A stretch of DNA of 64,000 bases from Paenalcaligenes faecalis (GTDB lineage Bacteria; Pseudomonadota; Gammaproteobacteria; Burkholderiales; Burkholderiaceae_B). Position 1 is the stretch's first letter. Each line of letters opens with the position of its first letter. The translations under genes and the position numbers were made by a program. Positions 9,374 through 18,303 of the stretch are shown here, one piece after another. The notes beneath the pieces are model-generated. The model was not told the origin of the DNA and did no database searches. It worked only from the letters and a program-made list of their open reading frames with translations. The stretch spans positions 2,218,001 through 2,282,000 of the forward strand of contig NZ_CP106841.1 of NCBI RefSeq assembly GCF_027557445.1. Direction: 5' to 3'.

Positions 9374-9391
9374 GAAGAGTCCATCCACTCC

Positions 9392-9745
9392 ATGCCTATT
9401 ATCCTTGCTTTTACCACCCTCTTCGTCTTTCAGTTATTCGGAGAGGTGACGGTACGTAGCTTATCATTGCCATTACCCGGCCCATTGGCTGGCATGCTGC
9501 TGCTATTGCTAGGGCTCATTCTTTATAAAAAGATCCCCAAAGCCCTAGAGCAAACCTCCACTTTTCTAATTCAGCATTTAATGCTGCTTTTTACGCCAGC
9601 AGTAGTGGGTGTTATGCTCTATTTTTATCGTATCCAAGAAGAATGGTTCCCTTTTTTAGCAACCATCATTATTGCAACTTTCCTTACACTAGCGATCAGT
9701 GCCTTTTGCCTCTCTTGGCTACTAAAACGCGAGAAAAATAAATGA
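9392..9745 (+). CDS. lrgA: CidA/LrgA family membrane protein
   Basis: The 117-residue protein has four hydrophobic segments and the family signature PLPGPLAGMLLLLLGL (about residues 26-41), followed by a charged linker and the TPAVVGVMLYF segment. CidA/LrgA proteins are small holin-like membrane proteins connected with murein hydrolase activity and, in some bacteria, with pyruvate or by-product transport. The final codons overlap the start of lrgB by 4 bases, so the pair is translationally coupled. A highly charged C-terminus (KREKNK) is normal. Confidence 0.88.
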   Translation: MPIILAFTTLFVFQLFGEVTVRSLSLPLPGPLAGMLLLLLGLILYKKIPKALEQTSTFLIQHLMLLFTPAVVGVMLYFYRIQEEWFPFLATIIIATFLTLAISAFCLSWLLKREKNK

Positions 9746-10482
9746 TAAAAGAGGACCTGTTTCGCATTTGGATGTTTTTAACCGATAGCCCCCTGCTTTG
9801 GCTCACTCTCACGCTTTGCGTGTATTTATTATCTTTATATATTTATCGGCGCAGCCACTCCAACCCACTCTTACTGCCAGTACTCACCTCTCTATGTGGC
9901 ATGGTGGGTATTTTAGTCATCACTAAAACCCCTTATGAAACCTATTTTGAAGGGGCTCAATTTATCCACTTTCTGATTGGGCCTGCTACTGTTGCGCTAG
10001 CAATCCCCTTATACAAGCAGTTGCCTAGACTCCAAGAGCTATGGCGTCCTCTTAGTATTACCTTAGTCATTGGTGCATTAACTGGTTTAATCAGCAGTGT
10101 ATTAGTTACGACCTGGACAGGAGGAAGCACGGAAATGATTATTTCCTTAATGCCAAAATCCTCTACGATGCCTATTGCCATGGCCATGTCAGACTACTTT
10201 GGCGGGCAGCCCTCTTTAACGGCCGTTTCTGTCGCCTTTACTGGCATTATAGGTAGCGTAATGGCGACCCCCGTGTTTCATCTTCTCCGTATCGAAGACC
10301 CCATCGTTAAAGGGATCGCCACCGGAATTTCGGCTCATGCTATTGGTACAGCCAGAGTGATTCAAATCAATGAAACCATGGGCGCCTTTTCTGCTTTAGC
10401 CATGAGTGTAACAGGGGTTTTAACGGCGGTATTTATGCCTTTTGTAATGCAATGGGCACGTGTTATGGGCTGGATCAACTAA
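9742..10482 (+). CDS. lrgB: CidB/LrgB family membrane protein
   Basis: This 246-residue membrane protein carries the LrgB signature (PF04172): PKSSTMPIAMAMSDYFGG, followed by GIIGSVMATPVFHLLRI and GISAHAIGTARVIQ. Seven or so hydrophobic segments are visible. It partners LrgA in the inner membrane. It overlaps lrgA by 4 bases and ends directly against the convergent TRIC-family gene (stop codons abut at 10482/10483), leaving no space for a terminator between the two. Confidence 0.9.
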   Translation: MIKEDLFRIWMFLTDSPLLWLTLTLCVYLLSLYIYRRSHSNPLLLPVLTSLCGMVGILVITKTPYETYFEGAQFIHFLIGPATVALAIPLYKQLPRLQELWRPLSITLVIGALTGLISSVLVTTWTGGSTEMIISLMPKSSTMPIAMAMSDYFGGQPSLTAVSVAFTGIIGSVMATPVFHLLRIEDPIVKGIATGISAHAIGTARVIQINETMGAFSALAMSVTGVLTAVFMPFVMQWARVMGWIN

Positions 10483-11100
10483 TTAATGCCAATCGTCTCG
10501 GTACACAAACCGAGGCATTTGCCAATTAAAACGTAGCGCTAAAAACCTAAAGGTTAGCCCGACTCCCATTGGAATCAGCATACTGGCTAACTCATTGATT
10601 TCTTGATGAATCGCCAGCAAATATAAGCCACCCGTTACCATGGACACACTGGCATACATTTCTTTGCGAAAGAGCAAAGGGATGTCATTACACATAATGT
10701 CGCGCAGCACGCCCCCAGCACAACCGGTAATCATGCCACTGAGCAATACAATAGTGATAGGTAACTGCATCTCTAAGGCTATTTGGCAGCCAATGACGGT
10801 GAATGTCACTAAGCCCAATGCATCCAAAGCCAAAAAGAGCTTGTTGAGGTGTCGCATAAGGCGGGCTGTTAGAGCGGTAAAAATAGCCGCCCCTGCCGTC
10901 ATCCATAGGTATTCTGGATGGGCTACCCACGTTAAGGGGTAATGCCCCAACAACACATCACGTACAGAGCCCCCACCTAAGGCAGTAATACAGGCAATCA
11001 CGCAGACACCAACCCAATCCATATCTCGCTTGCCTGCCGCTAAAGCAGCAGTCATGGCCTCGGCCGTAATCGCAATCAAATAAAAAGTTAAGAGCATCAT
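10483..11100 (-). CDS. TRIC cation channel family protein (YicG/UPF0126 type)
   Basis: The 205-residue membrane protein has about seven hydrophobic segments arranged as two related halves. Each half carries a Gly-rich motif: GGGSVRDVLLG (about residues 42-52) and GCAGGVLRDIMCND (about 126-139). This is the signature of the bacterial TRIC family, trimeric K+/monovalent cation channels. It starts 10 bases after the ampG stop, so it is probably the last gene of the metX-metW-ampG transcript. No functional tie to methionine synthesis is evident; it may simply be carried along. Confidence 0.85.
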   Translation of the reverse strand: MMLLTFYLIAITAEAMTAALAAGKRDMDWVGVCVIACITALGGGSVRDVLLGHYPLTWVAHPEYLWMTAGAAIFTALTARLMRHLNKLFLALDALGLVTFTVIGCQIALEMQLPITIVLLSGMITGCAGGVLRDIMCNDIPLLFRKEMYASVSMVTGGLYLLAIHQEINELASMLIPMGVGLTFRFLALRFNWQMPRFVYRDDWH

Positions 11101-11110
11101 AGACGTGTGC

Positions 11111-12349
11111 CTAAGAATCCAGCGCTAAAATACTAGCTCGTTTATACCAAAGCAGTACGATCCCCGGTAGTGCTAAAAGGACCGTGACGAGGAAAAAACT
11201 AGGCCAACCTAAGCTTTCAACCAAAGGTGGCGTCAATGGGCCCGCTAAATAAGTCCGCCCTACAGCAGAAAGAGCAGACAATAATGCAAACTGCGTTGCT
11301 GAAAACTGTTGGTTACATAGGGCCATCAATAGTGCAACAAAGGCTGCTGTCCCCATACCCCCACATAAATTCTCAATGGCAACCACTGTACCCATTAAGA
11401 CTAAATGAGGTTCGCTAACGGCTAATACCCAATAACCAAAGTTTGATACTGCCTGTAATAACCCAAATAACATCAGCGATCGATAGAGCCCAAAGCGTGC
11501 CATTAAACCGCCGCCTAATAATGCACCTATGATGGTCGCTGCTAAACCAAAAATCTTATTTACCATGCCAACTTGAGCGACCTCAAAGCCTGCGCCACGG
11601 ATTAAAAACGTGGTGGAAAGCGCTCCTGCAAAGGCATCACCTAACTTATACAACACAATCAACAATAAAATGGTGATGGCTTCAGGTCGTTTAAAAAACT
11701 CAACTAATGGCTCAACAACAGCGCTACGTAACGAACGCGGAGGTTTAACTACAAATTCAGGCTCGGGTGCTAAAAAGGTGGCTACAGCACATAAGGCCAT
11801 AATCAGCCCCATCACCATATACATCCCCCCCCACCCTAGCCATTTATCAGCAATGACCAGAGCTAAACCACTGGAGGTAATCATGGCTAACCTATAACCT
11901 AGCACTTTTACAGCAGCACCGGCGGCTCGCTCATTGGTACGCAATACATCTGTACTATACGCATCAAAAGCGATGTCTTGAGTGGCAGACATAAAAGCAA
12001 CAAAAACAGCCAATAGAGCAATCAGCCCTAATTGATGGGCAGGATTAAATAAGCCCATTGCCGCAATGGAAAGCCCTAACAATAACTGACTTAGGGCAAT
12101 CCAACCCCGTCGCCTACCCAGTATAGGAACCGCATACCGATCTATTAGTGGAGCCCACAGAAACTTCAAGGTATAGGCGGAGCCCACTAAGGTTAAAAAT
12201 CCAATTTGCGTCAGTGACACCCCAGCCACCGTTGCCCATGCCTGTAAAGTGCCACTGGTCAACGCCAATGGCAGACCACTCGCAAAACCTAAAACTAAAA
12301 GAGAGAGGACGCGTGGATTAAGATAAACATTAGACACAATAACGACCAA
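11111..12349 (-). CDS. ampG: AmpG-like muropeptide permease (MFS)
   Basis: The 412-residue protein has about 12 membrane segments of the major facilitator superfamily. N-terminal signatures are LGFASGLPLALTSGTLQAW, the cytosolic loop LWAPLIDRYAVPILGRRRGW, and ATQDIAFDAYSTDVL in the fourth to fifth helix region; all are AmpG hallmarks. AmpG imports anhydromuropeptides from the periplasm for peptidoglycan recycling. The gene begins 2 bases after the metW stop with a TTG, with a GTG 12 bases further as alternative; no strong ribosome-binding site is visible, so it probably depends on coupling to metW. It has the normal length. Confidence 0.85.
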   Translation of the reverse strand: MVVIVSNVYLNPRVLSLLVLGFASGLPLALTSGTLQAWATVAGVSLTQIGFLTLVGSAYTLKFLWAPLIDRYAVPILGRRRGWIALSQLLLGLSIAAMGLFNPAHQLGLIALLAVFVAFMSATQDIAFDAYSTDVLRTNERAAGAAVKVLGYRLAMITSSGLALVIADKWLGWGGMYMVMGLIMALCAVATFLAPEPEFVVKPPRSLRSAVVEPLVEFFKRPEAITILLLIVLYKLGDAFAGALSTTFLIRGAGFEVAQVGMVNKIFGLAATIIGALLGGGLMARFGLYRSLMLFGLLQAVSNFGYWVLAVSEPHLVLMGTVVAIENLCGGMGTAAFVALLMALCNQQFSATQFALLSALSAVGRTYLAGPLTPPLVESLGWPSFFLVTVLLALPGIVLLWYKRASILALDS

Positions 12350-12351
12350 TG

Positions 12352-12975
12352 CTAACGGGCAGCATAAGGAGACTCAAAACGATAAAGGGCTAATGTGCCA
12401 CGTAAGCCGGGTAAGAAACGCAATTCATTTTTACCATCAAACACCACTCGATCTAAGATGCGTAGTCCTAAAGACTTTGCCAAGTCTTGAAAATCCCTGA
12501 GTGTACAAAGGTGAATATTAGGTGTGTCATACCACTCATAGGGCATTTCTTTGGAGACAGGCATGCGCCCCGCCAAAATAGATAAACCATGAGACCAGTG
12601 ACCAAAGTTCGGAAAAGACACAATGCCATAACGAGCAACTCGCGCCATCTCGCGCAAAATATGCTCTGTGTTAATCATGGACTGCAATGTTTTAGACAAC
12701 ACCACCGTATCGAAATGTTGATCCTCAAATAAAGCAAGGCCATCTTCGAGGTCTTGCTGAATCACTGCCACACCACGACGCACACTGGCGACTACGGCTT
12801 GTGGGTCCCGTTCAATCCCTGAGCCTTGGACATTTTTTGTGCGCTGCAAATACGCTAACAACTTTCCATCAGCACAACCCAGGTCTAATACGTGAGTCGA
12901 GGGTTCAATCCAACTTGCGATACGCGCCAAATCAGGGCGCTGAGCTAGGCTCACGGCATTATCGACTGGGTTCAT
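12352..12975 (-). CDS. metW: Methionine biosynthesis protein MetW
   Basis: This 207-residue class I methyltransferase-fold protein has the SAM-binding motif [15 protein letters not shown] (about residues 29-43) and the MetW segments [17 protein letters not shown] and [13 protein letters not shown]. In betaproteobacteria metW follows metX and supports homoserine O-acyltransferase activity; it is needed for methionine synthesis in several of them. The start codon overlaps the metX stop by 4 bases, so the two are coupled. The gene has the usual length and no missing elements. Confidence 0.92.
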   Translation of the reverse strand: MNPVDNAVSLAQRPDLARIASWIEPSTHVLDLGCADGKLLAYLQRTKNVQGSGIERDPQAVVASVRRGVAVIQQDLEDGLALFEDQHFDTVVLSKTLQSMINTEHILREMARVARYGIVSFPNFGHWSHGLSILAGRMPVSKEMPYEWYDTPNIHLCTLRDFQDLAKSLGLRILDRVVFDGKNELRFLPGLRGTLALYRFESPYAAR

Positions 12976-14192
12976 GCCAATACTCCTGTAGTACGCTGAC
13001 GAGGCCCTAAACCTAACTGCTCGGCGATTTGATCATAATAGCCCTGCACCACACCGTGATAGCGGCGATCATCTAATAAAAAAGCATCATGCCCGTGGGG
13101 TGCATCGACCTCGGCATAGGTAACCGTTCTTTTGTTTTTTAACAACGCCTTGGCAATTTCACGTGATCGTTCTGGTGTAAAACGCCAATCTGTAGTGAAA
13201 GAAACCAATAAAAACTTCGCTTTTACAGCCGCTAAACTACGGGCTAAATCACCATTGAACTCGTGAGCAGGATCAAAATAATCTAAGGCTCTAGTAATCA
13301 ATAAATAGGTATTTGCATCAAAATACTGGGAAAACTTTTCTCCCTGATAACGCAAATAGGATTCCACCTCGAACTCGACACCATAATCATATCGGTACTG
13401 CCCGTCGTCTTTGGGATCACGCTGTGCTCGGCCAAATTTCTCAGCCATCACTTCATCAGATTGATAGGTAATATGCCCCACCATGCGCGCGACAGAAAGC
13501 CCTCTTTTGGGCACCGTATTACGACTGTAATAATCCCCTTCGTAGAATTCAGGGTCGGTAATAATGGCCCGACGAGCAACCTCGTTGAAGGCGATGTTTT
13601 GAGCGCTAAGTTTGGGTGTGCTGGCAATCACAATACAATTTTCTAACCGGTCAGGACAGGTAATCGCCCAACTCAGGGCCTGCATACCGCCTAATGACCC
13701 TCCCATCACGGCAGCAAATTTTTTAATACCTAAATAATCCGCCAAACGGGCCTGTGCATGCACCCAGTCTTCGACCGTTAATAAAGGAAAAGCTGCGCCC
13801 CATGGTTTACCTGTTTCTGGGTTGATACTGACAGGGCCAGTAGAGCCAAAACAAGAACCAATATTATTAACACCAATTACAAAGAAGCGATCTGTGTCCA
13901 AGGCCTTGCCCGGACCAACCATATTGTCCCACCACCCCACATTTTTGGGATCGGTCGGATCAATACCTGCCACATGATGGGAGGCATTGAGAGCATGGCA
14001 CACTAACACCGCATTACTACAATCGTGATTAAGCGTGCCATAAGTCTCTACGGCTAGTTCATAGCGTGGCAAAACCTGCCCACTAGACAAATGCAGGGGT
14101 TCATCAAAGGTAATTATTTCGGGCGTGACTATACCAACCGAGCCCTCGGGAATATCAATAGAAGCGTGTGGAGAAGTAGTATTTGAGACCAT
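12972..14192 (-). CDS. metX: Homoserine O-acyltransferase MetX
   Basis: The 406-residue alpha/beta-hydrolase enzyme acylates homoserine in the first committed step of methionine synthesis. The nucleophile is Ser166 in GGSLGGM; Asp335 (in FTTDWRFTP) and His368 (in PHGHDAFL) complete the triad. Proteobacterial MetX enzymes include both acetyl- and succinyltransferases, and motif reading alone does not tell which this is. The ATG at 14192 is preceded by an AGAGG ribosome-binding site that is part of a SAM-II-type riboswitch, so translation should fall when SAM is abundant. metW follows with a 4-base overlap, then ampG and the TRIC gene. Confidence 0.94.
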   Translation of the reverse strand: MVSNTTSPHASIDIPEGSVGIVTPEIITFDEPLHLSSGQVLPRYELAVETYGTLNHDCSNAVLVCHALNASHHVAGIDPTDPKNVGWWDNMVGPGKALDTDRFFVIGVNNIGSCFGSTGPVSINPETGKPWGAAFPLLTVEDWVHAQARLADYLGIKKFAAVMGGSLGGMQALSWAITCPDRLENCIVIASTPKLSAQNIAFNEVARRAIITDPEFYEGDYYSRNTVPKRGLSVARMVGHITYQSDEVMAEKFGRAQRDPKDDGQYRYDYGVEFEVESYLRYQGEKFSQYFDANTYLLITRALDYFDPAHEFNGDLARSLAAVKAKFLLVSFTTDWRFTPERSREIAKALLKNKRTVTYAEVDAPHGHDAFLLDDRRYHGVVQGYYDQIAEQLGLGPRQRTTGVLA

Positions 14193-14198
14193 GACTGG

Positions 14199-14256
14199 AC
14201 CTCTTTAGCTGGATTTATGGAGCGCCCGCAAGCAGATCAAGCAAATCGGCGCCAAC
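14199..14256 (-). promoter_or_regulatory. SAM-II-type riboswitch upstream of metX
   Basis: On the minus strand the metX leader reads GGCGCC, then GATTTG, a loop ending CTGCTTGC, then GGGCGC, then TAAATCCAGCTAAAGAGG directly before the start codon. The two GC arms pair to form P1. The GATTT element and the tail AAATC..AGCTAAA.AGG match the conserved loop and pseudoknot strand of the SAM-II class (Rfam RF00521). Short CTG/CAG pairing is possible between the loop and the tail. The ribosome-binding site lies within the pseudoknot strand, the known mode of translational repression by S-adenosylmethionine. Assigned by eye from memory of the consensus. Confidence 0.82.
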
Positions 14257-14456
14257 AAAAATGATAAGTAATAAGTGTAGCACCTTCGACCATAAAATCC
14301 AGATTCCCTAGCAGGGAAACAGCATAAATGCCTACTGTGAGAAATACTTAAGGACTAATACTAGCTAAAAAAAGCTTGAGCATTCTTTTATTAAAGCCAA
14401 CAATCAATCACACAAGTAACCAACTGATACTAAATAAATCTTAGTGTTTTAAGGAT
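14257..14456. other. Divergent intergenic region between metX and the LuxR-type gene
   Basis: About 200 non-coding bases lie between the metX riboswitch and the start of the plus-strand LuxR-type gene. The metX promoter must be within it. A short inverted repeat GTGCTACA... is not convincing. AT-rich stretches occur near 14340-14450, but I could not choose a reliable promoter. Confidence 0.35.
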
Positions 14457-14678
14457 ATGCTCATGATTAAAAAAGCCTTAAGCCCTAAAGAGCGGGAATG
14501 TCTCTATTGGGTCGCTCTAGGTAAAACCACGTATGAAATAGGCATCATTCTGGGGCTTAGCTACCACACCGTTAACTTTCACTTACGTAACGTTTGCAAT
14601 AAGCTTGATGCACCTAATCGTTCTGCGGCCATTGCCAAAGCCTTTCATTTCGCCATTCTCAAATTACCCTCCAACTAG
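14457..14678 (+). CDS. Small LuxR-type helix-turn-helix protein
   Basis: A 73-residue protein consists almost entirely of a GerE/LuxR DNA-binding domain: LSPKERECLYWVALGKTTYEIG, then the recognition helix region LGLSYHTVNFHLRNVCNKLDAPNRSAA (positions 14540-14640). It has no receiver or ligand-binding domain. AAGGAT lies just before the ATG at 14457; the second ATG two codons later is equally possible. It is followed 91 bases on by gshA in the same direction. Stand-alone LuxR domains of this size are known transcription regulators, but its targets are unknown. Confidence 0.8.
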   Translation: MLMIKKALSPKERECLYWVALGKTTYEIGIILGLSYHTVNFHLRNVCNKLDAPNRSAAIAKAFHFAILKLPSN

Positions 14679-14769
14679 AAGGTCCACTCTACGCCAAGCC
14701 CTTTCCCTTTAATCCTAATGCGCATTACAATCAACCACATAATTAGCCAGTTATAAGTGAACTTAGGTA

Positions 14770-16338
14770 ATGACATTGAGCCAAAATCGTATAAAAACCC
14801 TCTCTTCCAATTTGACATTGCTTAGCGATATTCGCCGAGGCGTAGAAAAAGAGGGCTTGCGCGTAGATCCTACTGGGCTTTTAACCGCCACGCCGCACCC
14901 TGCGGCGTTAGGCTCGGCGTTATGCAATAGTCGTATTACCACTGACTACGCCGAATCCTTGCTTGAGTTAATCACCATTCCGCATCACTCCGTCGAAGAA
15001 CTACGCGATGAGCTTTTACATGTGCATCAGTTCGTTGTGCGCAATATCGGAGAGGAAACCATCTGGAATCAATCCATGCCCTCTCATTTGCCTGCGGAAC
15101 CCGATATACAAATTGGCTGGTATGGCGAATCAAATACAGGCATGTTTAAACACATTTACCGACGTGGTTTAGCCGAGCGCTATGGTAAACGTATGCAATG
15201 TATTGCGGGCGTTCACTATAATTTTTCATTACCAGATGCTCTTTGGCCTGCGTTACAAATGGATGGTCGTACACTTCAAGAACAACGCTCAAATGGCTAT
15301 TTAGCACTGATACGCAATTTCACTCGTTATTCGTGGCTATTGATGTATTTATTTGGCGCATCTCCTGTGGTGTCCAAAGACTTTTTAGACAGCCAAAACC
15401 TGCCCTTAGAGCAAGTTGCTCCTGATACTTACTGCTTACCTTGGGCGACTAGCCTACGCATGAGTGACTTGGGCTACCAAAACAAAGAGGCCCAAGCTGA
15501 ACTACAGCTGTGCTACAACGATTTAGATACTTTTTTACTACGCATGCGCAAGGCAGCCACCACGGTTTGGCCTGCCTATGATGAGATAGGTACACATCGT
15601 AATGGCGAATGGATTCAGCTTAATACCAACATTCTACAAATTGAGAATGAGTACTACTCAAACATCCGTCCTAAACGCACGCCTAAAGACAATGAGCGCC
15701 CGTCCTCTGCTTTAGCACATCGTGGCGTCGAATACGTAGAAGTACGTTGCTTAGATATCGACCCTTTCGATCCTATTGGTTTATCTGCTGAAAGTGCTCG
15801 ATTCCTAGATGCTTTTTTATTATTCTGTGCCACCGAACCAAGCCCTATTTTTCCAGACGGCGGCTTTTGCCAAGACAGTAAAAACAACTTTGCTAAAGTC
15901 GTAACCGAAGGACGTAAACCGGGTTTGCTGCTGCGCAATCAAAACAAACAAGACGTGGAATTAAAGAGCTGGGCCGAAGATATTATTTTAGCCATGCAGC
16001 CCTATTCTGAGCTATTCGATCAAGGTAGCAATCAAACGCTCTACCAAGACGCCCTCGCTCTACAACTGGCAAAAGTCCAAGATTCCAGCCTTTGTCCATC
16101 AGCTCGTTTACTTTCAGAACTACAAGCCTCAGGACAAAGTTTTGTCGACTTCAGCTATGCACAAAGCCTTGCTCATAAACACTCACTACTCAATACGCCA
16201 TTAGCCTCTAAAATAGAACAGGATTTTCAAGCAAAAGCCATTTCCTCCCTAGAGGAGCAAGCAAACATCGAAGCCGCTGAAAAGGACCAACCTTTTGAAA
16301 ACTACTTACAACAGTACCACAGCTTATTAGACACATAA
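14770..16338 (+). CDS. gshA: Glutamate--cysteine ligase
   Basis: The 522-residue enzyme makes gamma-glutamylcysteine, the first step of glutathione synthesis. It belongs to the E. coli-type (class I) family: RRGVEKEGLRVDPTG at residues 22-36, TTDYAESLLELITI, then GRKPGLLL and GVHYNFSLPD in the middle region, and the ROGVEYVEVR-like HRGVEYVEVRCLDIDPF stretch near residue 318. Length is the family norm of about 520. It is followed by a strong terminator and a convergent tRNA gene. There is no clear ribosome-binding site beyond a weak TTAGGTA just upstream of the ATG. Confidence 0.93.
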   Translation: MTLSQNRIKTLSSNLTLLSDIRRGVEKEGLRVDPTGLLTATPHPAALGSALCNSRITTDYAESLLELITIPHHSVEELRDELLHVHQFVVRNIGEETIWNQSMPSHLPAEPDIQIGWYGESNTGMFKHIYRRGLAERYGKRMQCIAGVHYNFSLPDALWPALQMDGRTLQEQRSNGYLALIRNFTRYSWLLMYLFGASPVVSKDFLDSQNLPLEQVAPDTYCLPWATSLRMSDLGYQNKEAQAELQLCYNDLDTFLLRMRKAATTVWPAYDEIGTHRNGEWIQLNTNILQIENEYYSNIRPKRTPKDNERPSSALAHRGVEYVEVRCLDIDPFDPIGLSAESARFLDAFLLFCATEPSPIFPDGGFCQDSKNNFAKVVTEGRKPGLLLRNQNKQDVELKSWAEDIILAMQPYSELFDQGSNQTLYQDALALQLAKVQDSSLCPSARLLSELQASGQSFVDFSYAQSLAHKHSLLNTPLASKIEQDFQAKAISSLEEQANIEAAEKDQPFENYLQQYHSLLDT

Positions 16339-16340
16339 AA

Positions 16341-16375
16341 AAAAGCGGTCTAGGAAAAAAACCTAGACCGCTTTT
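16341..16375 (+). terminator. Rho-independent terminator after gshA
   Basis: A 14-bp stem AAAAGCGGTCTAGG pairs with CCTAGACCGCTTTT around an A-rich 7-base loop. It begins 3 bases past the gshA stop. A/T runs on both sides make it bidirectional, so it can also end transcription of the convergent tRNA-Arg gene. Confidence 0.9.
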
Positions 16376-16381
16376 GTATTC

Positions 16382-16456
16382 TGGCGCGCCCGACAGGAAT
16401 CGAACCTGTATCGAGAGCTTCGGAAACTCTAATTCTATCCATTGAACTACGGGCGC
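16382..16456 (-). tRNA. tRNA-Arg (anticodon CCG)
   Basis: On the minus strand the acceptor arm GCGCCCG pairs with CGGGCGC, and a genomically encoded CCA follows the discriminator G. The anticodon stem AGAGT/GCTCT holds the loop TTCCGAA, giving anticodon CCG, which reads CGG arginine codons. The T arm contains GGTTCGATTCC with stem CAGG/CCTG. The D arm is TAGTTCAATGGATAGA. All four arms fold. It is convergent with gshA. Confidence 0.95.
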
Positions 16457-16665
16457 TTAATAAACCATTTTACCCCGTATAATAGAATTTGTTGAGTTTA
16501 ATTTTTTTAGCGGTAAAATCTAGCTCAAATCATAGATACACCCATAGCGCTGTTAGTTCGCTATAATTACACATTGGTACATACCAACCCATAAATCTTG
16601 CGGCCCCAGTAGTCATTTTTCGGTGGTCCGCCAACCCACTCTGTACGAATTCGCAGGATCTGACT

Positions 16666-17541
16666 ATGAGCCTTACGGAACAAAAATCTCAGAATAACGA
16701 CGATGCACAATCTGTTCACGTCAAAAACCCTACCCAAATTTTTTGGCTAGCAATGGTGTTCTTAATCGCTGTTGGTGCAGCGATGTTTTTCATTGACCAA
16801 AACACCAATGACTTACGAACAGGTAAAGCACGCTTGGACAACTCCGAAGGTGTTGCCTCTAGAATCCAGCCTGTGGCTCAATTTACCCTCAATGTGGTCG
16901 AAGGCGAGCGTCCATTAAAAACAGGTAAAGAGGTTTACGAGGCAACCTGTACCACCTGTCACGCAACAGGCGTAGCTGGTGCTCCTAAATTTGGCGATAA
17001 AGCCGCATGGGCGCCTTACATTCAAACTGGCTACGAAGCCATGTTGAACGTTGCTTTAACAGGTAAGGGTGCTATGCCAGCTAAAGGCGGTAACACGTCT
17101 CTTAAAGACCTAGAGGTTGAGCGAGCTATGGTTTACATGGCAAACGAAGCCGGTGCTGCTTTTGCTGAGCCAGGTGATGCTGACGGCGAGGCAAAACCCG
17201 CTGATAAAGCCGAAGCTCCTGCTGCAGACAAAACGACAAGCACTGCGGTTGCCGCAGCCCCTGCTGCTGGTGGTATCCCTGCTGCTACAGCAGAGCAACT
17301 CGCGACCGGTAAAGGTCTCTACGATGCCTCTTGTTTCGTCTGTCATGCTTCTGGCGTAGCTGGTGCTCCTAAATTTGGTGATAAAGAAGCCTGGGCGCCT
17401 TACATAGAAACAGGTCTAGATGCCATGTTGCAGATTGCTATCTCGGGTAAAGGCGCCATGCCCCCCCGTGGTACAGCTATGAATGCATCGGATGACGATC
17501 TACGCGCAGCCATTCTATACATGGTCGAACAAGTACGTTAA
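16666..17541 (+). CDS. Membrane-anchored di-haem cytochrome c (c5 type)
   Basis: This 291-residue electron carrier has one N-terminal transmembrane anchor (about residues 25-43) and two class I cytochrome c domains facing the periplasm. Haem-binding motifs are CTTCH (residues 95-99) and CFVCH (223-227). Likely distal Met ligands lie in KGAMP of each domain. The two domains repeat almost word for word (ATGVAGAPKFGDK and ASGVAGAPKFGDK), joined by an Ala/Pro/Lys-rich linker (about 168-203). This is the cytochrome c5 domain arrangement seen in beta- and gammaproteobacteria, feeding terminal oxidases. AGGAT precedes the ATG. Its terminator has apparently been split by an IS remnant. Confidence 0.9.
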   Translation: MSLTEQKSQNNDDAQSVHVKNPTQIFWLAMVFLIAVGAAMFFIDQNTNDLRTGKARLDNSEGVASRIQPVAQFTLNVVEGERPLKTGKEVYEATCTTCHATGVAGAPKFGDKAAWAPYIQTGYEAMLNVALTGKGAMPAKGGNTSLKDLEVERAMVYMANEAGAAFAEPGDADGEAKPADKAEAPAADKTTSTAVAAAPAAGGIPAATAEQLATGKGLYDASCFVCHASGVAGAPKFGDKEAWAPYIETGLDAMLQIAISGKGAMPPRGTAMNASDDDLRAAILYMVEQVR

Positions 17542-17608
17542 TTCGCTTTCGTGCATAAAAAAAGCCTCGCTCTGATTGAACTGACCCCCAATAGTTGAAC
17601 GGTTTAAT

Positions 17609-17925
17609 TTACTGGGTAGTTAAGGACTGAATTCGGTATTGCACCGGACTCAGTCCTTTTAGTTTTAGTTTAATCCGTTCGTGATTGTAATAGTAAATAT
17701 ACTCATCAATTGCTTTTTTAAGCTGCTCTACCGATTGCCATTTTTGCAGATGGAATAATTCGGATTTTAAGGTACCAAAGAAGCTTTCTATGACGGCATT
17801 ATCCAAGCAGTTTCCTCGGCGAGACATGCTCTGTGTCAGTCCCCGTTCGATTAAAAGTGTCTGATACGCACGGTTTTGATAGTGCCAACCTTGATCACTA
17901 TGAACCAGTGGCTTATCTTCTTTTC
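17609..17925 (-). pseudogene. IS3-family transposase orfB, C-terminal remnant
   Basis: About 105 codons remain of the integrase-like transposase. The second catalytic Asp is visible in HSDQGWHYQ (just before 17827) and the catalytic Glu in [17 protein letters not shown], followed by the usual [19 protein letters not shown] tail. The first catalytic Asp and the whole N-terminal half are missing, and the remnant has no start of its own. It cannot make an active transposase. The left limit is the stop codon; the right limit is the deletion junction, set approximately. Confidence 0.85.
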
Positions 17926-18303
17926 TTTTTTATTGGGTTGATTCATCGTTGATTGGCGTCCTTTAGGCTTAGGCTCAAGCGCTCTGATTCCACCTAAATC
18001 ATACTGCCGACGCCACCGACTGACTACCCCTGAGCCACCTCGAATATTAAAAAAAGCAACCGTTTCATGCGCACTCAACTGATGAGTTTGCTGGTGATTT
18101 AACACACGAAGTTTGAAATCTGCATCATAGTGACTATGTTTCTTAGAAAATGCCTCGATCCCATGATACTTAAAGCGTTGGTACCAGTTTAAGAGCATTC
18201 GATTTGGTACGCCAAACTCTTCATGTATTTCAGAGAGACCAAGCTGCCCTGACGCATAACTTTTTACAAGATAGAGCTTAAGTTCTGCACTATATTTAGC
18301 CAT
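17912..18303 (-). pseudogene. IS3-family transposase orfA, 3'-truncated
   Basis: The frame starts at the ATG at 18303 and encodes about 125 residues with two helix-turn-helix regions: KYSAELKLYLVKSYASGQLGLSEIHEEFGVP and HQLSAHETVAFFNIRGGSGVVSRWRRQYD. It keeps the typical orfA linker ALEPKPKGRQSTM. After a Lys-rich stretch (near 17912-17932) the reading frame runs into orfB sequence in the wrong frame and stops at 17851. The normal orfA coiled-coil end and slippage signal are lost. Confidence 0.8.

Noticed and set aside
17117-17359. Plus-strand frame inside the cytochrome c gene
   Set aside because: It is a +2 shadow of the Ala-rich linker, and the cytochrome frame shows clear haem motifs.
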